This document shows, in pieces, positions 32,235-44,198 of a DNA stretch of 64,000 nucleotides (position 1 is its first letter; each line of letters begins with the position of its first letter). The position numbers and the translations under genes were made by a program. The DNA comes from Botryotinia globosa (Eukaryota; Ascomycota; Leotiomycetes; Helotiales; Sclerotiniaceae): NCBI GenBank assembly GCA_014898425.1, contig RCSZ01000008.1, forward strand, positions 1,871,501 to 1,935,500. Direction: 5' to 3'. The notes under the pieces were generated by a model that searched no databases, was not told the DNA's origin, and saw only the letters and a program-made list of their open reading frames with translations.

Positions 32235-33833
32235 TTATTGTTGACGACGGTGTTGATCGTTGCCGTTAGTATAGCCACGAGCTCTACCAGTCCACTGCAT
32301 ATTGGTGTCGTTATCATGCTCATTGCAATTCTCTGGGACAGAAAGATGGTTTCTGTTCATCGAGTCACCAGAGGACGAGTTTGTGAGACGACGTGTGTGA
32401 GGAGGACCGATGGGACCGAATGAGCCACCAGAGCTACGACGATCTGCAATGATAAGATTAGTTCCTGCTAATCATGAAAAGCATGAGATGTTAAAAGAAA
32501 CATACCACCACCATTTGCAACACCTTGAGCTGAGGTCAAGAGTGAGAAAGACGTGCCTTCTTTGCGACGCCAAGATTGAGACGTACGGGATGTTCCACCA
32601 GTTGGAGTTGGAGTTGCAAAAGGTGCTTCAATTTGAACATTTGTTCCAGTCTGTGGAGAGACGGAAAGACCATGTTGACGACGATACCAGTTTGGAACTC
32701 CATGGTTAAGACCAAGAGAAACTTGCGTGGCCTTATCCATCGGCATTTCGTGCTTGTATTTACATCCAACTTGAGTGAAAGCGCAAGTGCCTTCATGAAC
32801 CCACTTATCGCAGTAGATCTTTTCTCGGCGAAATGGACCACCCATCGGAATCATGACATTATTTGCTGGAGAAGCAGTGGCAGGGGGATCAACAGCTGAG
32901 GCAACGATAGAGTCGATCGCCAACTTGAAAAGGAAGTCAGCATATATTTTCCATTAATGGTAATCTGGAATGAAGATATTCTCCTACCTGGGTTTGATCT
33001 CCTTGTCGACGAAAAACACCTTGCTGATTGAGTCCAAGCATTGGAGGGCCAAGCGGTGGAAGCTTTGCTACAACCTTAAAACAACTTATATCAGCATATC
33101 ACTTGAAACTAAAGTTCTCTCAACGTACCTTATTTGGAATCATGGGAGTGGCAAACTCTGGCTTTGGTGAGCCATGCTGAAGTTCTGGGACGATGATGAG
33201 TCCTTCTGGACCTTGGTGACGAGGAATGCCATTAAGAGCAGGAAGCTCATCAGCTGGGAGAAGTCTTGTGTAAGAGCCATCAGCTCGGCGAATGCCATAA
33301 GCAAATGCAGAGCTGATTTGTTCAGGAAGAGGATAGACAGGACCAGGGCGAACCATAGTCAGCGGAGTAAAGCCTTCTGAACCTGTGTAAGCCGGGTCGG
33401 AGACAGATGGGCGGCGCCAGCCGTTACCGTTGCCGTTGTTGCTGCCGTTGTTGTTCATGTTGTTCATGTTGCTCATGTTGTTCATGTTGTTCATGTTGTT
33501 CATGTTGTTCATGTTGTTCATGTTGTTCATGTTGTTCATGTTGTTCATGTTGTTCATGTTGCTCATGTTGCTCATGTTGTTCATACCCATGTTCTGAATA
33601 GGGATTTGGCTGGGCACTGTTCCGTTTCTACGGATACGTTCCTCACGCTCGCGAGCTGAATGAAAAGGGTCCATCTTGTCTGGAGTAAGACTGCGGGTAC
33701 TATCATTATCGATCGAGGTTAGCGGTGAAATCATTTCTGTATCGATCGCATCAACTGCGTCACAACTCTCGTGAGAAGACTCAGGAGAGCTGGAAAGTTT
33801 GGTTTTAGAACATGTTTTGACTTGAGTCGACAT
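32235..33833 (-). CDS. CCCH zinc-finger protein with Met-Asn-Asn repeat
   Basis: Four exons (33833-33129, 33074-32988, 32923-32506, 32443-32235) close in frame to 472 aa, with GTACGT, GTAGGA and GTATGT donors. The N-terminus is Ser/Asp-rich, followed by a basic helix (HSAREREERIRRNG). A run of about 14 Asn-Met-Asn units is encoded by a 9-bp tandem repeat. The middle domain (PGPVYPLPEQISSAFAYGI, RRADGSYTRLLPADELP) precedes a single zinc finger, YCDKWVHEGTCAFTQVGC.YKH, spaced C-x8-C-x6-C-x3-H. A further motif is NWYRRQHGLS. The tail is disordered, rich in Asn/Arg/Ser. CCCH fingers usually bind RNA, so a post-transcriptional regulatory role is a reasonable inference; no closer identity is claimed. 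Confidence 0.9.
33451..33585. repeat. In-frame 9-bp tandem repeat (coding, CCCH gene)
   Basis: Plus-strand unit TTGTTCATG, read on the minus strand as CATGAACAA; about 15 copies, nearly identical, with a few CTC variants giving Met-Ser-Asn. Because the unit is a multiple of three, copy-number change alters protein length without frameshift. Confidence 0.95.
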
Positions 33834-36800
33834 GTTGAAAATTGGATAGAGATTGAAATATCAGAGTATGAAGAGTATTTGAAAACTAAAGGTACGAACG
33901 GTGTATATTCGTAAAGTATTGAATTGAGGTTGTTGGAGATCCTGGGAAATGATTAATCGAATTAGTCAACACTCTTAGAATAATAACAAGGATAAAGAAT
34001 GATTCTTGGAACAGACCTCTAATAAGGATTCTTCTAGAGCTTTGATGAAAGCTTCTGATGAAACTTCTCCGTTTGCTCTTCCAAATAAGGTTGGAAGCCT
34101 GCGGATAGCTGCACTTGTTTGCGGTAAGCCACAGACCACAATTCTTCTGTTAAAAACAGGGGCAAGCTGCAGGGACAACGATGAGAAATTAGATAGCTAA
34201 CCTTACTTCCAAGAATTTTGAGAGATCACTTGAAGACCTATGTAGTTGTAAGTTGATGACCAAGGATACTTTTGAAGGAAAAGTTGCTAGAAACATAAAC
34301 TGGTACTCTGCAGCAAACGCACACACTGCTTTGATTCATTTATCCCAAAAGGAAATGATTCAAGAGTTTTCAAGTTTGATGTTTGTTGATACCATTGACA
34401 AGGAGCGCAATGTGATGCCATGGCAGACATACCAAAATTAATAACGTGAGGAGTATTGATATACGTACAGATGATGTGATAGAACTATTGATCTATTGGG
34501 TTGAACCTGTAAATCAACGGGTCTATTATTTGAATACAAAAGGGTATGTTGAGGTTTCTGGGTTGTATTTTGCGATCTTGGGTTGCGAATTTGAGAAGGT
34601 TACAATTTGAGGATGTAACCACAGCAATCAAAACGCAATAAAATCTGTACAGGAAAAAGGGAAGAAGTAAGGCAATTTGCTTTTGGGAAGCTCTATCTAT
34701 GATAGAAGAAGACGGGAAAGTTCAGAAAAGGAAGTAGCGTGTTGAAAGTACTGAGTTATTTCATCTGGAGGTAGTTGTAAGGTCAAGAAAAGAAGTAGCC
34801 AAGGCCGAAATCAACTCAGGTGTAAGCACTTTAAGAATTGACTGAACTAGGGCTTAGCACATCTCTTTCGTTACTGCCAAGGATCCAGCAGCAAGTACTT
34901 CGAGTGAATTTGAAAATTTATCACATGAGGCGGCCGAGGTCCTCCTCAACCTCTACTCTGCGAAGGAGCATTCCGGTCCGACCAATTGAGATGGTCCAAG
35001 TCAATCTTTATAGATGATAACCCTATAGAGTGAAACTTTTGATGCACGTCTTCTCTGTGAATTTCATGTTTAAACCGCTGTTTGGGGATGGATATCTCTT
35101 TCATGCTTGAAATTCTCTAAAGATATTGAATTCTGCGATTACATGTCATAATTGAATGTGGTCGGTCAGAGAACTTTCTGCATATGCTTGCGCCTTCCTC
35201 ACCCCTACACACATACGTGTGTATATATAACTTCGTGTGGTCCAGAATGTGTGTCGCATACCTCTTTGATGTCATCATAGCTGTGGTTTACAACTAGTGT
35301 CTTTAGAAGCGAAAACTCGTTGATTCACACAACTACTACCAAGAGAGGCTCGAACACTAGATCCTCCAAGGTTTCAATTGTTCTGATTTTTGTACATGGG
35401 CACTCGGTGAATATTTGATCCGAATTTCTAGGCCACAGGCTCAAACTAGCCACTTTCCTTTTGGTAATAATGTGTGGTTGAAGTTGTGAATAGGGGTTCT
35501 GCAAAAAGAAAATATTAATCCTTGAAAGCCAAACGGCCATTATCTTGTCGCATGTATATTTTATCGGGGTTAAACTCCAAAGGATCTTCTGTGGCGAAAA
35601 AAGAACAAGATCCAAAAATATACGCGCCTCTATAAATCTTGTCAGGGCAAGAAAGGTCAATCTATGTGAACTCGTACATAGAATAAGAAACAACCTCGGA
35701 AGACCCCTTTAAGAGCCACTAGGCCATGAATCATCACCAGCATAAGAACTTTTGTTACATGTCTTCTGTCTATGTGGCTATAAATGGAATAATTTGAGGC
35801 CGAGCTGAGATTAACACAGCAATAGTATCTCATCTCAAATTTTGGTTTACTTCTGAAACGCATGGGATATAACACTTTTAAACAGCAAACGAGAGATACT
35901 GAGTTCAGAACCACTCGGATCGAAGATCTTATCCTCTGAAATCCTTCTCGATTACTTCTATGCGGCTTTTGATGTGAAATGTAAAAGGTTCTTGGAGAAG
36001 CATGACAAGATTCATCTTTCCGTTCTGTGACGGCAAGTTTAGGTTCACATGGTCAAAGTCACAATATTCTTGTCAAGATGAAAAGGCCTGTGTGCTGTGA
36101 AAGGGCAGCACACACCGAGAAGCACTTGATAGAACCGCTGGTGAAAACTTTTGAATGACAGGGGAGATATGGCACTTGCCAAAAATCGAATCTCATGAGG
36201 TCTTAGGATTCGTGGCTTTATAATCATTCTCGTGCCAACAGTGTCATCAACCCACGAACCAAAAACCAAAGTCACTGCTGATCGTTACTAGAGCACAAGA
36301 GACGTACATCTAGTGCGTATCTCGCGACCGAAAGCGTCCAATTTGTCATGCCTCCCTGCGGTCTTCGTCATCATCTATGAACAAGCTAGTTGTCAATTTC
36401 CATCATAAACTATGATGGTTCAAGACACATGAAAACTTCCCATAGACAGGCCAGAAGCAGCGATCTACTTGGCTTTGTCAGAACAAGGCTGGCCGGTGCG
36501 AGATAATCAGGCTGTGGTCGCTTCTCCAAGTGCAGGAATAAGAGCAAGAATCTCAACTTGCTATATGATGAGGAGGAGGACGCTCGAGACTTTAGTGTTA
36601 TTCACTTGATGAAGTCGAGCTGTGGCTCTACTGATGAGTTCTCTGGACCAAACTGCTTTCTAGATCATAGGCGCTGGATCATACATAACCCAGAGATTCT
36701 ATGTCATGAAAAATTACCGCGTGTCAAAGAATGACCTCGTCCAGCTATGATTCATTGCCATAGTATATAAAGCGCAAGGTACAGAGTGTTCCTCGGGTGG

Positions 36801-38983
36801 CATTAGCTGGCCACATTAGCACAAGTTGCTGAAAGTACCACTATTCACAATCGTGCGCTATCAGACAGTCATTCAAATAAAACCCAAAAATCTCGCCCAG
36901 CCAAGGGGGGAAAAAGAGGGGGAGGGGGCGTATGGTATTATGACACGATCGTTGTCTGTTACCACGTGGAATGTTGAGCAGAAGATCGGAGATTCCCGGA
37001 ATTGCTTTATTGTCTCGTGGAGCTTCGGATGGACCTCAGAATGACACAGGACTTTGATGATATTAGGGACAATGAGAACCTTCGGGGTTCTACACCGATA
37101 GAGTGTCGGTACCAATCTAGTTTTCAAACTTCATGAAGTACGCTTTCTGCTGTAGATAGTTGATGTCAAGGCTTCATGACAATCCCTGATTCTCAGATCA
37201 AATCAGGGCTTTACTGTGACTTCTTATCAAGAGGCCCACGTAGATATTTACAGATATGATGGAGCCACAGGACTGGTCTTTTGTATCAATGCTGAAGACA
37301 TTGGGAAAGTGGGCATGGTGCTGAAGCGCTGGTAAGTTGAGATTTAATTAGAAGAGTGGCCATTAGCCATGTACTGAAGGCTGGTGATTGCTCTGAGGTA
37401 TTGCTGCTGATAGTGAAATACGAAGCATGGTGCTTCACAGGCCTGTAGGGTAGGCCCAGATTCAAGTCCGAATTTTGTAATTGGCATTCGAGAAAGCCTT
37501 GTAGTATTTCTGCAGGGAACGCCGAGAGTGATATAGCTGAGCTAGTTGCCTATTGAATGTTACCTACCCAGCTGCCTTGTATATACCGATCTGCGACACA
37601 TTTACAGACGAGAGTTTTTGCTGTCAGCGGCACAATCGAAGGACTGGAGGAAGAAATCCGTATCGTCGAAACTCTAGTTGATGTAGTCGCAGGGGTTTTA
37701 TCGTAAGAGGCCAGATCGATTGGAGATCTTCGAGAACTATGAAGTATGCCAGTTAGCGGAATGTTGTAGGTAGGTAGTGAGGTATGTATGCATGATGATA
37801 GAGGGTTCCCGAGCGAGTCTGTGCAACCCTGGATGGCGATGTGCAGGGTTACATGCGCAAACAATTGAGGTGGCTGATTGCATGTCTCGGGTATTACCAT
37901 CCATCCATGCCGTCCCAGAAAATAGACATACATACAACATCAATATGTGGTTTAAATTGAAATCGTGATGGGAATGGAAATGGAAATGGAAAAGAGACAA
38001 GCTTTTGGTTGGTATTGATGTTGAAGGAGGACAACTGAATGATTGAAGAAGCGAAGACGCTCCGACACCATCTCCAAGCTACCTTCCCAATGAGGAATGC
38101 ACCTTTTCGTGCATGAGCTGATTCTCGCAGGGGCGTCTCACATCTTCTTGCTATGAAATGGGAATTCAATTCACCGGAAATGACTTTGAGTTATGTATTT
38201 GGCAGCTAACAATATGATAGCCGCCAGCGGCTAACCTAGATACATCGATCGTAATTATTCACGACTTTCTTCTTCGGTATTCTGGGCAGGAGAATGTCTC
38301 AACCAGAAGAATCTTCTTTACTCCCAACGTTTCAAGGATCTACGGATCACAAGTGAAGGATTCATCACAATGGCACAGGAATCTCAGCAGCAGCTTGAGG
38401 TTTCAAGAGATGGCAGTCACTGGAGACTCCAATGACCGAGTCTGCTCACGACGGACTCATTATCATGGCATCGTGTCTTGATGAAAATTCAATTACGTGA
38501 GGATTTATCAGCCATATAAAATCTTAAGATTGTAATAAAGCTGAGATTTACCAACATCTAATCCCTGAGTAATAGCAAGCACTTTATTGAAATGAGGAAT
38601 GCGTGCAGAAGGTCAAGTATTACGAGCAATTTCTCCCGGAATTGGTACCCAGGCTTCAAGTGAGCTCTTAATCCTATTACTTTAGACCCAACTACGTAAC
38701 TGCTGCTAATATAACATAAGAAGATGCACACAAATCTGACAACAAAACCTCACACTCCATTGTTCTTGTATCAATCAATGGATCTACATGCACCAAAAAC
38801 CACAACCACGCGATTCCTTCATTTCCATGATTCATTTCCATCCTCCTCCTCTATCATTAAGGGGTATATCTGTGCCAATGTCTGAATTTTGTTGCAGAGT
38901 GTAATAGTCTTTCTTATTTTGCACATTCAACAGTTCCAACTCCAACCACATTCGACGAGAGGCATGATCAAATCCACCACTTT
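33834..38983. other. 5.1-kb region without a supported gene
   Basis: The first 200-300 bp are the promoter and 5' UTR of the CCCH gene. Beyond that only short ORFs occur on both strands (longest about 120 codons), none with family motifs, signal peptides or a consistent splice model. Composition is ordinary, so it is not a RIP block. No long repeats were noticed. Confidence 0.45.
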
Positions 38984-39730
38984 TCAACAATTTGTGATCA
39001 ACTTGCAACACCCTCTCGACCCTAACTTCAAAAAATCTTGTTGTAATTCTTGAAAATGTATGTATGCAGTGTAAGCAACCTTCGAGTGGATATGATTTGG
39101 CTTTGTTCTTGTTTTCGAAAATGTACCTTTCTGTCTCAACTTTCTCCACCCTTGTGCTGCTGTGGCATCAAAAATCCTTCTGCAATGAGTGGTACAGCCC
39201 CAGTACTCTTTTTATAACAGGTTCTTAAATTTGTTATCGCTTTGAAGTTTCTTGTCCCTGCTGAGAGTATTTGATGAGATGTTTGTCCATGTGGCTTATA
39301 AGACCAGAAAGTCGTGGTTCTTGCCCTTGTCTTGTCAAAGCTCCTAAGGTTGTAGTTTTTTCTGTATTCAGAGTCTTTGCAACTGTTATCTTCTTCTCAC
39401 CAAGCCTCTGCATGATATTATTCCGTACCATTGGAATTCTTTTAGATACCCAGTCCATCTTATCAAAGCTAAGTAGGCTACACTTGTTCTGCGGCCAAAC
39501 CCTTTGTAGTTGTTAGCCTTGTCTTACTGAAAGTTTACTGGGAGTTATCGGTTGCCATTCGCTCCTTGTAGTAGGTCAATAACATCTTGCCAAGCTACTA
39601 AGGATGCCAGTGTTTGGTATCCAGGTCTTTTACAATTATTTGTCTTGCCTCGTTGATAGTCCGCAGAGCTTCCCTTCTCACTTTCGAAGTCTCTTTGGAT
39701 TGCCCACGCTATCCCGTTGGAGCTTTTCAT
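38984..39730 (-). other. Possible orphan spliced gene or gene relic
   Basis: Three coding-like segments lie on the minus strand. At 39730-39545 there is a 61-codon frame from an ATG. At 39458-39234 there is a 74-codon frame (MDWVSKRIPMVRNN... to QQGQETSKR), preceded by in-frame coding-like sequence and a CTAAC...CAAAG acceptor-like site. At about 39205-39127 there is a Lys/Arg-rich segment (RRIFDATAAQGWRKLRQK), joined by a good 78-nt intron (39126-39049) to an exon ending GSRGCCKLITNC with a stop at 38984. I could not link all three into one open frame, so this is either an unresolved multi-exon orphan gene or a decaying one. No family recognised. Confidence 0.3.
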
Positions 39731-40013
39731 GCCCCCTGTTTTCCAATGTATGATACCTAAGTAACTTTCAATAGTATGAGCAATAAGTAAATGGCCCTTT
39801 CTAAAAATCAGAAATGGGCCAAAGAGTACTTCCCTTTTGTTATTCGCCGTCGATCCGTAGGTCTCGTCACCAATCGCTTGCTATTCACTAGCCGTTTAAC
39901 ATCACCACAAAACACATAGAAACCACCACAGAAGTTGTGGGTGGGAAAGAAGATTGGATTGTGAACTAAAGCAGGTCTCTTCGCCCGCAGGCGTAGAAGA
40001 CACCATTATCCCT

Positions 40014-40050
40014 CATTCCTCCAACGGCAGGGTGCGAGCCGAGCCAATAT
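40014..40050. repeat. 37-bp direct repeat, copy A (downstream of small gene)
   Basis: 33 of 37 bases match copy B at 40069-40105, offset by 55 bp. On the minus strand it repeats the last codons and stop of the small membrane protein gene; three of the four differences would be synonymous. Confidence 0.9.
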
Positions 40051-40067
40051 ACCTCCATCAGTAGTAT

Positions 40068-40473
40068 TCATTCCTCCAACGGTAGAGTGCGAGCCAAACC
40101 AATATCCCCACTACCCTCTCCCTCTAAATCTCCACCAGCTCCGCCAGCAGTAGCGCTTTCATTGTCTCTGGTAGCAGTTCCTTCTTCCCTATCGCTCTCA
40201 CCACTTTCAAAACTACCACCACCGCTTTCCAATCTTCCCATCTCGTAGTTGTCGGCCTCGTTGGCAAGGTGATTGTTGCGATACTCTTGCAATTTCTGAC
40301 AGATGTAGTATACGAGCAACTAAGCAACTAATCATTAGTATAAATACAAATCTAATTGGTTCAAGTCTGCCAAGAGCCCTTGCAATTGTCCCGAGAGAAT
40401 TTGATAATACACATACAAGAGCGCAACCGGCAATGAGAAGCGTCAATACGATTCCGGCGAGGATTTGATCCAT
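40068..40473 (-). CDS. Small single-pass membrane protein, spliced, 102 aa
   Basis: Exon 1 (40473-40417) encodes MDQILAGIVLTLLIAGCAL. A 97-nt phase-0 intron (40416-40320) has a GTATGT donor, TACTAAT branch and TTAG acceptor. Exon 2 (40319-40068) continues LLVYYICQKLQEYRNN and ends with an acidic, Gly/Ser/Glu-rich tail (GGDLEGEGSG) and LARTLPLEE. Splicing fuses two hydrophobic stretches into one continuous transmembrane helix at about residues 4-25. A basic flank (KLQEYRNN) fits an N-out/C-in single-pass topology. The unspliced frame runs through the intron to a different C-terminus. No family is recognised; the topology suits a small adaptor or regulatory subunit, but function is unknown. The 3' end is partly duplicated downstream. 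Confidence 0.65.
40069..40105. repeat. 37-bp direct repeat, copy B (3' end of small gene)
   Basis: Covers the C-terminal codons and most of the stop codon of the small membrane protein gene. Compared with copy A, all four differences are C-to-T or G-to-A in this copy on the plus strand. Confidence 0.9.
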
Positions 40474-42098
40474 ATTGATGAGCTGGTAGCCGATACTGTG
40501 GAATGTTGACTTTGATCTGTCAATTCCGAGGCTTTCGAATTGGTTGATAGTATTTGTGGTTGTTTTGCCAATTTTCAACAATCTATCGTCGATCTACCAA
40601 GAGGTTCTACCAATCCTATCCAAGCGGTCAAAATAACTGCGCTAACCGCCTTAGACATCTGAGCTTCTGTTCCGTCTATTATTTCTTAGAGCCTCATGGG
40701 GTTATAATAACCTTTCTGGAGCTTTTACTGGCTCTTCATATTCACATAAGGGCTGTCTAGCACATGACACGGGTGCCCGAGGAGATATCCGCCACCTCAA
40801 GCTCTTCTGTTGTATGTCTGTAATATATGTGGGGCTTTCAAATGTACTAAGTAGCCAGTAGAATTCATCTAATTTCTAGAATATTTGGGCTAGAATATTG
40901 AATATAGAACAAGCCGGATCATGACGGAAAGTACCTTTGACTAGCTCATTTAAGAACGCCACTAGAGTTTCAGATGAGCAACATAAAGACACATTCACAT
41001 CTATTTAATCAGCTGGCCAGTTACAAGAAAGATTAAAATAGGCTCTCAATGTTGTTTCCCGCATCAAGATCACATGTCTGACTAAATCCAACAGAAATAA
41101 CAAGTATCTCTTGATTGTTGCGTGCCTGAGATTTCAGAGTCTGACGTAGGTATTCAGTGCTACGCTAGCTTGACTAATCAATGAGCTTACTATTGACATT
41201 TTTATTCATTTGATAGGATTTGCCATTTAGCTCAATCAGGTTCAAAGAAAAGGAAGTGCCCTTCAAGACCTGGGCTTGTTGATTGTTTGGAAATCAAAAA
41301 TTACTATCTGAAGAAATTAAAGCATGATCAAACAACTCACGTAAACTGACATTTCATAACAAACAATTAAATTGATCAACAAATACCTTTGCAAATATTT
41401 CATGGGTTGTTGTTTGTTAATAGTTGAACTTTGGTATTGTGAGAGTGGTCTAATTGCTTGCTAATTTCTCGGTTATAGCCGAGCGAAACACGGGGTAAAA
41501 AAAAATTCTACTCACAAACCTTGACTCATTGACACAACATAACAAATAATGTTGAATTTCTTAGAAAATGATGAACTTAAAAATCATATAATTCTATTGT
41601 TAGACCAATACATCTGTATATCTATCGCGTCATCATGTCTTCATATGACACTTCACAACACTTTTATTGTCAGCACTGTGGTCTTTGGCTGAAACCTCTT
41701 CAGAGATGAATGCATTGGCATATTCTTTAATCCAGAGTGGCTTTGGCATATATTACTAGGGTGACTCATATTGGGCATCGCATACCTTGCAATATAAACG
41801 TAAATACCCACGGCTCAATTCTTCCGAACAACTCGATTGCCACACCACGCCACAGCGATAGCAACACTTTCGAATGTCTAGCGAGTAGATACCAAAGGCT
41901 CGGAGTAATAGCAAACTGCAAATTGTAGTCAGTTCATAAAAAAGTCCTCGGACTATGGTAAATTGATATATTACAATACTGCAGATTTTAGAGACCTGCG
42001 GTCTGTAACCACAACTATTTCTGTAGCCCCAATTGTTCGTACCAACTTCAATACAGGCAATAGCAAAAAAATATCGGACCCGGCTTACACCTCAAGAG

Positions 42099-42135
<37 letters not shown>

Positions 42136-44167
42136 CATTTACAACCCAAATCTCATGGTGGTGGCGCACTCATTGTCTTCATCATTCGGTTGACTTCCGC
42201 AACTCCTCGGCAAGTTAGATACTGGTGAATAGACCAGCCCTTGCGAGACTCGCATTTACTAACCCACATTCTGAACATAGCACCGGCTTTCAGCAACACC
42301 CAACTCTCACCCGCACTAAATAATAACAAGCGTTACCAGTACCACCAATCCAACTCATCTCCAACGGAAATGCGCTATACGTGTCATGCCTATATCTCTT
42401 CTTCTCAAGTATGGCATTCATTGCTATCTGTACAGCCCTGACGAGCTTTGGACCAAAATATAGATTCCAGAAAAGGAAGTACAAACCAAATAACTGTATG
42501 GAATCAAGAACAAGATAAAACTCTCAGACTTCAATGTTGCAAGATGTATGAAAATTTAGTAGATCCACCCTACACAACTACAACTCTATTGAGAAACTGT
42601 TTACTCGCTCAGGCTCCTTCAGCTCTACATTTAATGCAAGTCCTTCACATACAAAGCTAGCAATCACAAAAAACCCATCTGATTATCAGCTATTAAGTAA
42701 CAGTCATAATATACCTCAATATGTGTAACAAAACCATGATAGTCTAACTAAAAACACAGACAAGGTTCATGGAACATTGGCTGGTGTATAACTATACATC
42801 CAACGATATCAAGAGTTTCATAAAACCGGTCAACATCAACCTCAGAAACCAGGCAATATTATGCGCAAACCGAGTACAGCAATGCACGTAATTCCACATC
42901 AATTTTCATTCACGAAAGTGCAACCATTTGATGATAGTAAAGACTCGGCTCCTCGTAGACCTCCTCTCGGAGCACACTAACTCAACTGAGAAGGTAACCA
43001 GCTATCTTGTAAGATTACATGGGAACACGAGTCGCATTCTTTCGAGTGCCAGATCTCAAAGTGGTCATACTCCCGTAGAGATCAAAGCGGGTACTGATAA
43101 TTACAAGTCAGCACCACGTACCTCAATCAGATCGATCCTGGCGTCTCTAATATGCAAGAAAACTAGTAGAGAAACCAGTAATACAGGCTCTGCGAATATT
43201 TCCTCGAACAAAAAATCAATACGCAGGTAAGAAACTGCTCATCAGCAATAAGCGATACATCAAGACAGAGGAAGACATTTCGAAGTAAAATGTCTTTAGC
43301 CGCAGGGGCCAAAAACCCATAATTCAGAGCATGCAGAGAACGAGAAGCCAAGAAGATGGAAAGATTACAGATGATCCGGTCATATACTCCCCCTAGGAGA
43401 AGAAGAACATTCGGGAAGGTTAGAATAGTAAAGGACAATATAAATCATGCATCACATAATAAGTTTTCCTCTCTATGAGAAGCTAGAGATCCCATCTCCT
43501 ATTTATTTCATATTATCTAGGTAACATTTCACTCAGACATAGAGATTCTGAATTTGAGCTCACGCATTCCAATCATCTAGATCATGCCTGGTATCTTCAA
43601 TGACGATGATGAGCAAAATTATTATTCATGTTCGTCATCTCCAGTTCTCAACTATCCTAATCTTTCCTCATATATCAAGCTCGAATTTGTCATCGAAATT
43701 CTCGATTGAGATTAACCCATAACATTTCTGTTCACGCTTCCATCCACGTCTGGAATTCAAGTATGTGGTCTCATCTCCCTATTCCATCTTGTACCAAAAC
43801 ACATTCGGTTCTCTCTTTATGATTTCCGGCACAATTGCATGTTTATATTCCCTCTTCAAATTCATTCAAACTCTAGAGTTGTAAGTCAGATGTAGTCGTA
43901 CTGCATAATTGCATTTCTAGATGAACTTGATCTCAGCGTCCGGACAAAACCCCTCATGAAAGAGGGCCAAAAATCATTTCGTAAGTTTACAATTTGCATG
44001 TTTTTGGGCGTGCTTCATAAGAGAGAGAGAGAGAGCTATAAGTTTTGAGTTCTTTGTATCTGTCTTACCATATATATCTTAGTTTTACTTGAATCTAAGC
44101 GCTCTCACATCTAAGTCCCCACGATATATTATTTTCGCCAGACAAGTAGGAAAGTTATTTCTAAATC

Positions 44168-44198
<31 letters not shown>

